Shown: positions 24,881-34,584, counted from the stretch's first letter. The stretch: 64,000 nucleotides of DNA from Olsenella sp. Marseille-P4559 (GCF_900605015.1 NZ_LR027574.1:388479-452478); one strand, 5' to 3'. Numbers and translations: made by a program. The notes: a model not told the origin generated them from the sequence alone.

Positions 24881-26153
24881 CGGGTACGGGCTCGGGCGGA
24901 GTGCCGGCTGGTCCGAGCGCCTTCACGCCACAGGTGCAGATGCCCTCTACCTGCATGTGCCTTTCTGTGCCAAGAAGTGCGCATACTGTGACTTTGCCTC
25001 CTGGGCGACGCCACGTGGCGACGGCTTGTCGCAGCCCTATGCCCAAGCGCTGGCAGAGCAAGTGGAGCAGGTTGCGTCTCTCGGCTTTCTCGGAAGGTGC
25101 GAGACTGCCTACATTGGCGGTGGCACGCCCACGTTCCTAGGCAAGGGGCTGGGGGGCCTTGTTCGACGCGTCACCGCCGACGCTCCCGGGCTTTGCGAGC
25201 TTACGTGCGAGGCAAACCCAGACTCCCTGACCGATGGGGTTCTCGCTGACATTGCGTCGGCCGGAGCCACTAGGATTTCCATGGGCGTACAGAGCCTTTG
25301 CGATGCCGAGCTTGTCGAGCTTAGCAGAATCCACGATGCAGAACAGGCCCGCAACCGCGTCCGGGCTGCCGTCTTGAGCGGGCTTGACGTCTCCTGCGAC
25401 CTCATGTGCGCCATACCGCGCCAGATGCCTGCCTCGTGGCGGACCACTCTCGAGGAGGCTGCCTCGCTGGGCGTTGGGCACGTGAGCATCTACCCCCTCC
25501 AAATAGAGGGGGGCACCACTCTTGCGAGAAGAGTCGGTGATGAGCAACCCATATGGAACTCTCCAGACGTGCAAGCCTCCAGGATGAAACAAGCTCAAGT
25601 TGAGCTTGAGGATTATGGCTTTCACAGGTACGAAGTGGCAAGCTATGCCCGTTCGGCTGACAAGGAGTGCCTGCATAACCAGGTGTACTGGACAGGCAGG
25701 CCCTATTTGGGTCTGGGTAGTGGGGCTGCATCGATGCTCACTGCCGAGGGTTATCTCAGGCTTCTTGAGGCCTGCCCTCAACTTGGGCCTCTACCTGACG
25801 GAATGACTCGCGTACGACTCAAGGTTCTTTCCGGAAGAGATGAGATTTCCAATAACCGTGGCCTCGCGTCTCTCTCGTTTGAAGAGGAGTTCCTCACCGA
25901 ACGTCAGGCGGTGGCCGAGGACCTCATGCTCGGCGCGCGCCTTGCGCGTGGCCTTGACGCGGGACTCGTCTCGTATGCTCGCAGCATCCTCGCCCCATCT
26001 CTTGATGAGAGGCTGGAGCGCCTTGTGGGGGAGGGGCGTCTTGACGACTCGCTCGCCCCAACCGAAAAGGGCTGGCTTTTGGGCAACGAGCTCTACGGCG
26101 GGCTGTGGGACCTGGCGGGGGATACCGAGACGCTGGTGAGACGCAGCCCCTAG
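24873..26153 (+). CDS. hemW: Heme chaperone HemW (radical SAM)
   Basis: This 426-residue radical SAM protein has the motif CAKKCAYC (32-39), followed by AYIGGGTPTFLGKG and GVQSLCDAELVELSRIH. It lacks the extra features of true coproporphyrinogen III oxidase (HemN), and its position after lepA matches the gene now named hemW in Bacillus. It is thought to deliver heme to respiratory enzymes. I chose the ATG at 24873, which overlaps the dus stop. Confidence 0.88.
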   Translation: MPDGYGLGRSAGWSERLHATGADALYLHVPFCAKKCAYCDFASWATPRGDGLSQPYAQALAEQVEQVASLGFLGRCETAYIGGGTPTFLGKGLGGLVRRVTADAPGLCELTCEANPDSLTDGVLADIASAGATRISMGVQSLCDAELVELSRIHDAEQARNRVRAAVLSGLDVSCDLMCAIPRQMPASWRTTLEEAASLGVGHVSIYPLQIEGGTTLARRVGDEQPIWNSPDVQASRMKQAQVELEDYGFHRYEVASYARSADKECLHNQVYWTGRPYLGLGSGAASMLTAEGYLRLLEACPQLGPLPDGMTRVRLKVLSGRDEISNNRGLASLSFEEEFLTERQAVAEDLMLGARLARGLDAGLVSYARSILAPSLDERLERLVGEGRLDDSLAPTEKGWLLGNELYGGLWDLAGDTETLVRRSP

Positions 26154-26311
26154 GCATTGCGGGTGGAATGGCCCTTGCAGGCGGACTTCCAGTTACCACG
26201 ACCCACCGTCGGAACGTAAACATCTTGATTTGTCGGCTCCCTCACGGCATGCTAGGCCAAATTGCAATCTACGTCCTCTCCTTTGGGGCGACCGAACTAG
26301 AAGGGAACACC

Positions 26312-26800
26312 ATGGCTGGCGAGCGAACAGACGTTATCTCTTGGGATGAGTTCTTCATGCGGGTTGCCATTGCGGCGAGCCTGAGGAGCAAAGATCCCAA
26401 CACGCAGGTAGGGGCCTGCATCGCGGACACGAACCACAGGATCCTCTCCGTGGGCTACAACGGGACGCCCTCGGCGCTTGCCGACGCAGACTTCCCCTGG
26501 GGCACTTCGAGCGACCCCTTGCACGATAAGCACAGCTACGTTATCCACGCTGAGGCAAACGCCATTCTCAACTATCGAGGTTCGCTCAAGGACATGGCCG
26601 GAGCCACCGTCTACGTGACGCTCTTCCCATGCCACGAGTGCGCCAAGACACTCGTCCAGGCGGGTGTCGGCGAGGTCGTCTACCTGGATGACAAGTACGA
26701 TGGCACCGAGGACAACCTCATCTCCAAGCACGTGCTCGACGAGTGTGGAGTGACCTATCGTCCCATCGGCATCGACCTCTCCGCGGCCTCGTGCCGGTAG
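26312..26800 (+). CDS. Deoxycytidylate deaminase (ComEB-like)
   Basis: This 162-residue zinc deaminase has HAE (79-81) in SYVIHAEANAIL and PCHEC (106-110), the zinc ligands of the cytidine/dCMP deaminase fold. It should convert dCMP to dUMP for thymidylate synthesis. In Bacillus the homologue comEB sits between comEA and comEC; here it has moved to the far side of hemW. The ATG at 26312 follows GAAGGGA. The frame is open further upstream, but that part looks non-coding. Confidence 0.93.
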   Translation: MAGERTDVISWDEFFMRVAIAASLRSKDPNTQVGACIADTNHRILSVGYNGTPSALADADFPWGTSSDPLHDKHSYVIHAEANAILNYRGSLKDMAGATVYVTLFPCHECAKTLVQAGVGEVVYLDDKYDGTEDNLISKHVLDECGVTYRPIGIDLSAASCR

Positions 26801-26943
26801 TGGGACATGGGGACAGCCCCCTTGCCTCATGGTAAATGCGTTGGGCCGTGTCCCCGCCCTGTATAGAAATACCGCCTTCCGGCTACAATCGTGCGAAGTC
26901 GGACCCATCGAGGGCCCGCCCCAATCTCGGCAGGAGACTTCGC

Positions 26944-28059
26944 ATGGCTTCGATGAACGACAAGGACTACTACGCAATCCTCGGCGTCGACAAGGACGCC
27001 TCGACGGAGGACATCCGTAAGGCCTTCCAGCAGAAGGCCCGCAAGCTTCACCCTGACGTCAACAAGGCTCCCGACGCCGAGGAGAAGTTCAAGGAGGTCT
27101 CGGAGGCATATGCCGTTCTCTCCGATTCCGAGAAGCGCTCCCGCTACGATGCCATGCGCTCGGGCTCGCCGTTTTCGGGTCCCACGGGTTCTACGGGCTC
27201 GCCCTATGCTGGCGGTTACGGCGGGGGAGACCCCTTTGGCTGGGGCTTCCCGTTTGGCACCAACGGGTATGCCCGTCGCTCCTCCACGCGTGGCCGATCT
27301 CGCTCCTACAACCCGCGCGTGGGTTCGGATGTGGTCTTTGACCTCACGGTTGATGCCGCCACGGCCCAGAAGGGCGCCAGCCGCGGCGTCACCTACCAGC
27401 GCTATGCCGCGTGCGAGGTCTGCCAGGGTAAGGGCTCCGTCCAGACCGAGCATTCGGAGACCTGCCCCACCTGCCACGGTACGGGACGCATCTCGGTGGA
27501 TCTCACCGGCCTCTTCGGCTTTGGCGTCATGGACATGGAGTGCCCGGAGTGCGAGGGTACCGGCCGCGTGGTCGCAGACCCCTGCGAGGCCTGTGGTGGC
27601 TCGGGGCGCGTCCTCACGGCGAGCGAGGTCGTGGTGAACGTCCCTGCGGGCTCCCACGATGGCGACCTCATCCGCGTAAAGGGCATGGGCAACGCGGGAA
27701 CCAACGGCTCGGCATCGGGCGACTTTGTCTGCAGGGTCGTGGTCCCGGAGGAGCGCCTCGATCCCTATCAGGCCATGGGCTTCCAGATTCTCGGCTTTGA
27801 CGTGCCGTTCCTTGTCTTTGGCGCGCTCGCGAACACGCTTTCGGGGCTTCTTGCGTTCATCGTTGTCATTGCGGTGGTGGGTGCCGTCTTCGTGGTGCGT
27901 GGCGGCGGCTTCAAGAGCAATTCGCACTGGTGGAGAAACGCTCTTGCCTCCCTGGGCAACGGAGCTACCACTGGCCTACTCATCGCCCTGCTCACGGTGT
28001 CGATGTTCTCGTGCACGGCGGCAAGCCCAGGCACGAGGTACTACGGCTTTCTCTGGTAG
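26944..28059 (+). CDS. DnaJ-like co-chaperone with C-terminal membrane segments
   Basis: This 371-residue protein has a J domain (7-69) with HPD at 36-38, a Gly/Phe-rich linker (70-125), and four intact CxxCxGxG zinc motifs (cysteines 157/160, 174/177, 200/203, 214/217). It then has only the start of the substrate-binding region (about 222-262). The rest, where DnaJ would have its second beta-domain and dimerisation helix, is two hydrophobic spans (about 281-308 and 331-350) and a short tail. It looks like a J-protein tethered to the membrane. The ATG at 26944 follows AGGAGA. A normal dnaJ follows, so this is a divergent paralogue. Confidence 0.88.
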   Translation: MASMNDKDYYAILGVDKDASTEDIRKAFQQKARKLHPDVNKAPDAEEKFKEVSEAYAVLSDSEKRSRYDAMRSGSPFSGPTGSTGSPYAGGYGGGDPFGWGFPFGTNGYARRSSTRGRSRSYNPRVGSDVVFDLTVDAATAQKGASRGVTYQRYAACEVCQGKGSVQTEHSETCPTCHGTGRISVDLTGLFGFGVMDMECPECEGTGRVVADPCEACGGSGRVLTASEVVVNVPAGSHDGDLIRVKGMGNAGTNGSASGDFVCRVVVPEERLDPYQAMGFQILGFDVPFLVFGALANTLSGLLAFIVVIAVVGAVFVVRGGGFKSNSHWWRNALASLGNGATTGLLIALLTVSMFSCTAASPGTRYYGFLW

Positions 28060-28199
28060 GTCAAGGCAACTTGCGCCCCCGGCTTTTTCTCGCGTTCATC
28101 GGGCGTGCCTTTGGGTAGAGAAGACCCTTGTACGCGCTGCTACGGCGGTGCCATGTCTGCAGGTTTTGGCCCCGGGGTTGGGGTGGCATCGGGAGTTTG

Positions 28200-29465
28200 G
28201 TGAGATTGGATTCGAAGAAGGACTACTACGAGGTCCTTGGCGTGCCTCGTGATGCGGACGCAAAGACGATAAAGAGGGCTTTTCTCAAGAAGGCACGGGT
28301 GCTCCATCCCGACGTCTCCGACGACCCCGATGCCGAGGAGAAGTTCAAGGAGGTCAACCAGGCCTATTCGGTCCTCTCCGACGAGCGCAGGCGCGCGAAC
28401 TACGACCGCTATGGCGACGAGAACGGTCCTGCCGGCTTTGGCTCGGACTATGTCGACATGTCCGACATCTTCAACGGGTCGGGCTTTGGCATCAACGACA
28501 TCTTCGACTCCTTCTTTGGCGGCGGCGCCTCGGGCGGCACTTCTCGTGTGTCTCGTACGCGCGGCCGCGACATGGGGATCCGTCTCACGGTGACGCTTGC
28601 CGAGGCGGCAGCCGGTGTGACCAAGACCATTGCCTATGACCGTTTGGCCCCGTGCGACGACTGCGGCGGTACGGGTGTTGCCGAGGGCGGACGCGAGCGC
28701 ATCTGCGACCGCTGCCACGGCACCGGCCGTGTCATCGAGGTCCAACGTACCATCTTTGGCCAGATGCAAACCCAGACCACCTGCCCCGTGTGCCATGGAT
28801 CCGGCAAGGTCGTCGACAAGCCCTGCGAGACGTGCGAGGGCCAAGGCCGTACCCCGTCGCGCGAGGCCGTCGAGGTCAAGGTACCCGCAGGCGTCCACTC
28901 CGGCCAGACCATCCGCGTTTCGGGCAAGGGCGAGGCGGGCGTTCGTGGTGACGTCTCCGGTGACCTTGTCGTGAGCATCGAGGTTGCCCAGGACGAGCGT
29001 TTCGAGCGCCAGGGAGACGACCTCTACACCACCGTGCGCGTGGATGCCCTTGAGGCCATCGTAGGCACTACGGTGACGGTCGACGGCATCATGAAGGGCG
29101 AGCGCGTCAAGGTCGAGATTCCCGCAGGATGCCAGTATGGCCAACAGATCAGGGTCGAGCGCCGTGGCATGCCGCGTCAGGGCATGATCTCTCGCGGGAG
29201 CCTTATCGCCGTGGTCCAGGTCATTGTCCCCACCGGCCTCGATAAGCGCCAGCTATTCGACATAGCTGGCATAGTCGCCGAGCGCACCCTCGGGGACGAG
29301 GGCGGCGTTGCCAGGGAGGGGGCGCGCGCCGAGGGAGAAGGTGACTCTCCCGCCAAGGACGAGGAGGCCGAGCACCTTGCCGATGAGCGCTGGACTGCCC
29401 CCAAGAACCCCTTCAAGGATGCCAAGCGAAAGTCTCGCCAGCGCGACAGGGGCGAGCACAAGTGA
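28200..29465 (+). CDS. dnaJ: Chaperone protein DnaJ
   Basis: This is a 421-residue type I J-protein. It has the J domain with HPD, a G/F-rich linker, four CxxCxGxG zinc motifs (CDDCGGTG, CDRCHGTG, CPVCHGSG, CETCEGQG), both beta-sandwich substrate domains, and an unusually long charged tail of about 70 residues. The start is GTG at 28200 (GGGAG 4 bases upstream) or TTG at 28206. It stimulates DnaK. No dnaK, grpE or hrcA gene is nearby, unlike the Bacillus arrangement. Its stop overlaps mtaB by four bases. Confidence 0.94.
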   Translation: MRLDSKKDYYEVLGVPRDADAKTIKRAFLKKARVLHPDVSDDPDAEEKFKEVNQAYSVLSDERRRANYDRYGDENGPAGFGSDYVDMSDIFNGSGFGINDIFDSFFGGGASGGTSRVSRTRGRDMGIRLTVTLAEAAAGVTKTIAYDRLAPCDDCGGTGVAEGGRERICDRCHGTGRVIEVQRTIFGQMQTQTTCPVCHGSGKVVDKPCETCEGQGRTPSREAVEVKVPAGVHSGQTIRVSGKGEAGVRGDVSGDLVVSIEVAQDERFERQGDDLYTTVRVDALEAIVGTTVTVDGIMKGERVKVEIPAGCQYGQQIRVERRGMPRQGMISRGSLIAVVQVIVPTGLDKRQLFDIAGIVAERTLGDEGGVAREGARAEGEGDSPAKDEEAEHLADERWTAPKNPFKDAKRKSRQRDRGEHK

Positions 29466-30829
29466 GCGACGGGTCGAGCGCCACGCAGCCATCCCGGGCA
29501 TCGAGCACTCCTGCCCAGGTATCGGGTGTTGCATACGTAAACCTGGGCTGCCGTGTCAACCGCGTCGAGACGGACCTCATCGCCGACGAGCTCTCGCGCG
29601 CAGGTCTCGTGATGCTTCCCGAGGAGGAGGCCCAGGCCGTCGTAATCAACACCTGCGCCGTCACCGCCGAGGCGGAGGCCAAGGCCAGGAAGGCCGTGCG
29701 CCACGCAGCGTCGCTTCCCCAGGCACCTCTCATCGTGGCTACCGGCTGCGTTGCCAGCCTCTTTGCCGATGAGCTTTCCGCCCTTGCGCCAAACGTTATG
29801 GTCGAGCGGGACAAGTCGCGCGTGCCCGCCGCCGTCCTCGAGGGTCTGGGCCCCGGTGCGCTTGCCGTGGGGGATGATGGGGAACTCCTCGTCACGCGTG
29901 TCCCTGGCTCCGCCTCGGCGCCAACGCCTACTGGTCGCGCGCGTCCAGGCATAAAGATCCAGGATGGTTGCGACAACCGCTGCAGCTTCTGCATTGTGTG
30001 GAAGGCGCGAGGGGGCTCGCGCTCTGTGGGGGCGGCACGCGTGTGCGAGCTTGTGCTTCGCTCTCTCGAGCGTGGTGCCACAGAGGTCGTGCTTACGGGC
30101 ATCAACCTAGGCGTCTATCGCGCCAATCTTCCGGATGGCTCTGAGGTGGGGCTGCCGGGGCTTCTCTCGTGGCTTCTTTCGGCCACGGACGTGGGCCGCA
30201 TCAGACTCTCGTCCATCGAGCCTCCCGATGTCACGCCCGAGCTTCTTGCTGCCATGGCTGCCTCGGAAGGCCGTGTTGCGCCCTTCCTGCACATATGCCT
30301 TCAGTCCGGGTGCGACGCAACGCTCCGCCGCATGGCGCGCATCTATGACACGGCCCTCTTTCGCACCGCCGTTGAGCAGGTCCGCACGCTGTTGCCCCAG
30401 GTCTCGTTGGGGACGGACCTCATCGTGGGCTTTCCGGGCGAGACGGACGAGGAGTTCGAGCAGTCCCTTGCCTTCTGCCGTGAGATGGGCTTCTCTCGCA
30501 TGCACGTATTCAGGTACTCGAAGCGCCCGGGTACCCCGGCCGCAACTGCGGAAGGCCAGGTAGATCCCCGCGTGATGGCCGAGAGAAGCGCTCGTGCGCG
30601 TTCCCTTGCCCGAGAGATGCGCATCGAGGCGGCCCAGCGCCTCGTGGGGGCACGTGACCTTGTCTGCGTGCAGGCACCCTTCAGGGGCGTCTCTGGCGGC
30701 CTTTTCGATGTCATCCTTGATGCCGAGGCGCCCATCGACGCGATCGTTCCCGTGTGCGTGACAGGCACCTTGCCGGACGGCACCACGCTGCTCGGGCATG
30801 CGCTCTCTGGAAACGAGAGTCCCCTGTGA
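29462..30829 (+). CDS. mtaB: tRNA N6-threonylcarbamoyladenosine methylthiotransferase MtaB
   Basis: This 455-residue radical SAM methylthiotransferase converts t6A37 to ms2t6A37. The N-terminal UPF0004 cysteines are at 30, 65 and 96 (NLGCRVNRVETD, NTCAVTAEAEAKAR, ATGCVA). The radical SAM cysteines are at 170, 174 and 177 (QDGCDNRCSFCIV). GCRVN close to GCKVN and the position near dnaJ (as yqeV in Bacillus) favour MtaB over MiaB or RimO. It starts with GTG, overlapping dnaJ. Confidence 0.9.
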   Translation: MSDGSSATQPSRASSTPAQVSGVAYVNLGCRVNRVETDLIADELSRAGLVMLPEEEAQAVVINTCAVTAEAEAKARKAVRHAASLPQAPLIVATGCVASLFADELSALAPNVMVERDKSRVPAAVLEGLGPGALAVGDDGELLVTRVPGSASAPTPTGRARPGIKIQDGCDNRCSFCIVWKARGGSRSVGAARVCELVLRSLERGATEVVLTGINLGVYRANLPDGSEVGLPGLLSWLLSATDVGRIRLSSIEPPDVTPELLAAMAASEGRVAPFLHICLQSGCDATLRRMARIYDTALFRTAVEQVRTLLPQVSLGTDLIVGFPGETDEEFEQSLAFCREMGFSRMHVFRYSKRPGTPAATAEGQVDPRVMAERSARARSLAREMRIEAAQRLVGARDLVCVQAPFRGVSGGLFDVILDAEAPIDAIVPVCVTGTLPDGTTLLGHALSGNESPL

Positions 30830-30942
30830 CGTGCCCCACGTCATTCGTTTGGCTATGATTGGTTTCTGCGGCCTGTCCCAGCGAGGGCGTCAACTGCGCG
30901 AGGCCGTTCTCACACACACGTCCGCATTCCGCCCGGAGGAGC

Positions 30943-31941
30943 ATGGAACCCACCCGCGTCCGTCTCACGATACCCGACACCGTCGACCTTGCTGCCCTCA
31001 TGGGCCCTGCTGACGGCCATCTGCGCCGCATCGAGGGCGCCTTTGACGAAGCCATGGTCGTGGTGCGCGGCAACCAGGTCCTCATCGTGGGCCCCGCGGA
31101 GCAGGTCGAGCAGGTGACTTCGGTCTTCTCGCAGCTCATCAAGGTTGTCGAAGGGGGAGATGTTCCCACCTCGGATGAGGTGGACATCCTTCTTGGCCAG
31201 GTGACGCATGGCGCGCGGGCAGACCACGGGCGCTCGGGCGACGTCATCCTCAGCCATCACGGGCGCCCGGTGGGGCCTAAGACCGCAGGGCAGCGGCGCT
31301 ACGTGGAGGCCATCCGCTCGAACGCGATCACCTTTGGCGTGGGGCCCGCCGGTACGGGCAAGACGTATCTTGCCATGGCCATGGCGGTGGCCGCCCTCAA
31401 GCGTCACGAGGTGAGCCGCATCGTCCTCACACGCCCGGTTGTGGAGGCGGGGGAGTCGCTGGGGTTTCTTCCGGGTACGCTTGAGGAGAAGCTTGACCCC
31501 TACGTGCGACCGCTCTACGACGCCCTTCTCGACATGGCAGATGCCAAGAAGGTCGCCGCCTACATGGAGCAGGGCACCATCGAGATCGCGCCGCTTGCCT
31601 TCATGCGCGGCCGCACCTTTAGCGATGCCTTCGTGATTCTCGACGAGGCGCAGAACACCACGCCCCAGCAGATGAAGATGTTCCTCACCCGCATGGGCTT
31701 CTCATCGAAGTTTGTGGTCACGGGCGATGCCACGCAGCGCGACCTCGTGGGGCCGGGTGGCCTTGACCATGCGCGCGAGGTACTCTTGGGCATCGACGGC
31801 ATCGAGCTTGTGGACCTCGACCGCAATGACATCGTGAGAAACGCACTGGTCGCGCGCATCGTTGACGCCTATGATCGCATGGCGGCCGGGTGCGGATCGA
31901 AGGCATCCGACAAGGGAGACGGCCATGGCAAACGAGTTTGA
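30943..31941 (+). CDS. phoH: PhoH-family ATPase
   Basis: This 332-residue cytoplasmic ATPase has Walker A GVGPAGTGKTYLAMAMAV (about 133-150) and Walker B FVILDEAQNTTPQQMKMFLTRMG, with TRPVVEAGESLGFLPG between. An N-terminal KH-like region precedes the ATPase. It is genetically tied to RNA metabolism and almost always sits beside ybeY, as here. The ATG at 30943 follows CGGAGGA, and the gene overlaps ybeY by 17 bases. Confidence 0.93.
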   Translation: MEPTRVRLTIPDTVDLAALMGPADGHLRRIEGAFDEAMVVVRGNQVLIVGPAEQVEQVTSVFSQLIKVVEGGDVPTSDEVDILLGQVTHGARADHGRSGDVILSHHGRPVGPKTAGQRRYVEAIRSNAITFGVGPAGTGKTYLAMAMAVAALKRHEVSRIVLTRPVVEAGESLGFLPGTLEEKLDPYVRPLYDALLDMADAKKVAAYMEQGTIEIAPLAFMRGRTFSDAFVILDEAQNTTPQQMKMFLTRMGFSSKFVVTGDATQRDLVGPGGLDHAREVLLGIDGIELVDLDRNDIVRNALVARIVDAYDRMAAGCGSKASDKGDGHGKRV

Positions 31942-32434
31942 CATCACGGCAGAGGAGGGCGTGAGCGCCCCCGTCACCGATGACGAGATCTGCGCGGACC
32001 TCAACTGCGTGCTGGCCGAGGAGGGCGTGGGTCGCGACTGCCTGGTCTCCGTCTCCATCGTGGGCGACGAGCGCATCCGCGAACTCAATGCGGAGTGGCG
32101 TGGGCGCGATGCCGCCACAGATGTCATATCACTCGAGTGCGAGCGCCCCGATGACCCCGACCTTACCTTAGACGAGCCCTGCGAGCTTGGTGACATCGTC
32201 CTCGCGCCAGACTACATCGCCCGCCAGGCAGCTCGCTTTGGGACCACGGCGGCAGACGAGTTCAGGCTGCTCTTGGTCCACGGAACCCTCCATCTCCTGG
32301 GCTACGACCACCTTGAGGACGATGAGGCCGAGGCCATGGAGGCGCGCGAGGATGCGCTTCTCGCCCTGCTCCCGCATGATGGCGCCATGCGGCCCGTCAC
32401 GCTCACCAGGCATCGTGAGGAGGTAGGCGAGTGA
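31925..32434 (+). CDS. ybeY: Endoribonuclease YbeY
   Basis: This 169-residue protein is involved in 16S rRNA 3'-end maturation. The zinc motif HGTLHLLGYDH fits the H-x3-H-x5-H pattern, and GDIVLAPDYIARQA and ATDVISL are family segments. It lies in a coupled run phoH-ybeY-dgkA-era, standard in Gram-positive bacteria. The ATG at 31925 follows AAGGGAGA. Confidence 0.95.
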   Translation: MANEFDITAEEGVSAPVTDDEICADLNCVLAEEGVGRDCLVSVSIVGDERIRELNAEWRGRDAATDVISLECERPDDPDLTLDEPCELGDIVLAPDYIARQAARFGTTAADEFRLLLVHGTLHLLGYDHLEDDEAEAMEAREDALLALLPHDGAMRPVTLTRHREEVGE

Positions 32435-32808
32435 TTCCAGGGTCGAACAGCGACCACCCGTCGTTTCGCAAGAGCTTCCTCTTTGCCATTCAGGGCTTTA
32501 GGACGGCGGTGCGCACCGAGCGCAACATCAAGGTGATGATCGCCGGGGGCATCGCTGCCATTGTCGCTGGTCTCATTGTTGGCTTCGATGCCGTGAGCTG
32601 GGCAGTAGTGCTCGTATGCTGCGGGGTCGTGATTTCGGCGGAGCTTCTCAACACCGCCGTTGAGACCGTTGTCGACCTCGTGTCACCCGAGTTCCACCCG
32701 CTTGCCGGACGCGCCAAGGATATCGCTGCGGCAGCCGTGTGGATTCTCTCGATGCTCGTTGCCGTGGTGGGCATCATCGTCTTCGCAAACGCAATCTTCT
32801 TTAGGTGA
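32431..32808 (+). CDS. dgkA: Diacylglycerol/undecaprenol kinase
   Basis: This is a 125-residue small membrane kinase with three spans (about 40-58, 61-82 and 100-122). The family motif SAELLNTAVETVVDLVSPEFHPLAGRAKDIAA is present in shortened outline as AELLNTAVE and AKDIAAAAV. Gram-positive members mainly phosphorylate undecaprenol, recycling the lipid carrier for wall glycans. The GTG start overlaps ybeY by four bases. Confidence 0.92.
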   Translation: MIPGSNSDHPSFRKSFLFAIQGFRTAVRTERNIKVMIAGGIAAIVAGLIVGFDAVSWAVVLVCCGVVISAELLNTAVETVVDLVSPEFHPLAGRAKDIAAAAVWILSMLVAVVGIIVFANAIFFR

Positions 32809-32847
32809 GATGGACGGGGCCTAGCCCAATCCAGCAAGGGAGCAGCA

Positions 32848-33765
32848 ATGGAGAGCAGTGCCGGGAATGCCCCGTTTAGAAGTGGCTTCGTGGCTCTTGT
32901 GGGCAGGCCAAACGTGGGTAAGTCAACGCTGGTCAACGCCTGCATGGGCGAGAAGGTCGCCATCACGAGCCCGGTGGCGCAGACCACCCGCAAACGCCTT
33001 CGTGCGGTGGTGAACACGCCTTCCTCGCAGCTGGTCATCATTGATACGCCAGGTCTCCACAAGCCCAAGGACAGCCTTGGCAAGGAGCTTAACCAGGCGG
33101 CTCTCGTCGAGCTGGCAGATGCGGATGCCGTGGCGTTTCTCGTCGATGCCACCAAGCCCGTGGGCACGGGAGACGCTTGGGTGGCACGTCACGTCGACAG
33201 ATCCGAGGCGGCGTTCAAGCTCCTCGTGATTACGAAGGCCGATAAGGATACGCCCGAGCAGGTGACCTCGCAGCTCGCCGCTGCCCGCGAGCTTGCCCGC
33301 TTCGATGACGAATTGGTCATCTCCGCCCGCGAGGGCTTCAACGTCGATTCGTTCGTAAAGCTCGTCTCGGCCCATCTTCCCGAGGGCCCCAAGTGGTTCC
33401 CCGATGACATGGATACCGATGCCACACCCGAGGACTTGGTGGCAGAGTTCATCCGCGAGAAGCTCTTCCTCAACCTGCGCCAGGAGGTGCCCCACTCGAT
33501 TGGCGTCATCTGCGACGACATTGAGTATGCCAAGGACGGGCACGCCTCTGTCACGGCAACGGTGCTTGTGGAGCGCGCGGGTCAGAAGGGGATCGTGGTT
33601 GGCAAGGGAGGCTCGATGGTCAAGCTCGTGGGCACCGAGGCCCGTCGTGACATCGAGCGCCTCCTTGGCTGCAAAGTCTACCTTGACCTCTCTGTGCGCG
33701 TTCATCCACAGTGGCGCCGCGATGCCAACGAGATCCGTCGTCTCGGCTATAGCGCCGAGGGCTAG
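32848..33765 (+). CDS. era: GTPase Era
   Basis: This 305-residue GTPase assists 30S assembly by binding the 16S rRNA 3' end. The G motifs are GRPNVGKST (19-27), DTPGLHKPKDSLG and TKAD. The C-terminal KH domain contains GQKGIVVGKGGSMVKLVG. It is preceded by GGGAGCAGCA and followed after 13 bases by recO. Confidence 0.96.
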   Translation: MESSAGNAPFRSGFVALVGRPNVGKSTLVNACMGEKVAITSPVAQTTRKRLRAVVNTPSSQLVIIDTPGLHKPKDSLGKELNQAALVELADADAVAFLVDATKPVGTGDAWVARHVDRSEAAFKLLVITKADKDTPEQVTSQLAAARELARFDDELVISAREGFNVDSFVKLVSAHLPEGPKWFPDDMDTDATPEDLVAEFIREKLFLNLRQEVPHSIGVICDDIEYAKDGHASVTATVLVERAGQKGIVVGKGGSMVKLVGTEARRDIERLLGCKVYLDLSVRVHPQWRRDANEIRRLGYSAEG

Positions 33766-33778
33766 GGGAGCAGCACCC

Positions 33779-34528
33779 ATGGCTGGCCGCCGGACCCAAC
33801 GTACGCGCGGAATTGTGCTCGACCATGTCAAGCTGGGTGAGCAGGACCTCATCGTGACGCTGCTCACCGCCGGCGGTGAGCAGGCGCGTGCCGTGGCAAA
33901 GGGGGCGAGAAAACCGGGGGGCCGCCTTGCCGCCCGCGTGGAGCTGTTCTCCGAGGCGGACTTTCTTCTGGCCTCGGGAAGAAACCTGGACATCGTGTCC
34001 GAGGCCGCCCTCGTGGACCCGCACGAGCGGCTACGCGGGGACCTGGAGCGCGTGAGTGCGGCGTCGGCTGCGTGCGAGGTGGCCCGCCTCACGTCCTTCG
34101 AGGACGCCGAGGACCCCTTCGTCTACCCGCTTCTCTCCCGGTCTCTCAAGGCCTTCGAGGAGACGGCCGACCAGCCCCATCTCGACATGGCCGTCGCCGC
34201 CTACGCCTTCAAGGTGCTTGCCCATGAGGGGTGGCGGCCCGAGCTCGACCACTGCATCGCCTGCGGAGACCCTGCGCCGCTGTGGTTCTCGGCTGGTGCT
34301 GGCGGTGCGCTCTGCGAGAGCTGTGCGCGAGAGGTTCCAGGCGCCGAGCCCGTCTCGTCCTCGCAGCTTGCTTGGGTGCGGGCCCTTGTCGGATCAACCT
34401 TCGACCAGCTCCTTGCGGCAGACGTTTCCGCCGAGGGCGCGCTCTGGCTTCTGGGGACAGCACACACCTGGGCGGCCACCCACCTTGACGCGCGCCTCCG
34501 GGCATTCGAGTTCATGCTTGCGCTGTGA
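33779..34528 (+). CDS. recO: DNA repair protein RecO
   Basis: This is a 249-residue protein with an N-terminal OB fold (RGIVLDHVKLGEQDLIVTLLT), a helical domain, and a zinc-binding pair CIACGD and CESCARE. RecO loads RecA with RecF and RecR in gap repair. The ATG at 33779 follows GGGGAGCAGC. It ends the long co-directional run that starts at lepA. Confidence 0.93.
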   Translation: MAGRRTQRTRGIVLDHVKLGEQDLIVTLLTAGGEQARAVAKGARKPGGRLAARVELFSEADFLLASGRNLDIVSEAALVDPHERLRGDLERVSAASAACEVARLTSFEDAEDPFVYPLLSRSLKAFEETADQPHLDMAVAAYAFKVLAHEGWRPELDHCIACGDPAPLWFSAGAGGALCESCAREVPGAEPVSSSQLAWVRALVGSTFDQLLAADVSAEGALWLLGTAHTWAATHLDARLRAFEFMLAL

Positions 34529-34584
34529 GGGCGGCTGTGGTGCACGTACAATCAAGATGAATGCCATCGTCAGGAAGGTTCGAG

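Noticed and set aside
24873-26153. Oxygen-independent coproporphyrinogen III oxidase (HemN)
   Set aside because: The CxxxCxxC site fits both, but the location after lepA and the absence of HemN-specific N-terminal features favour HemW.
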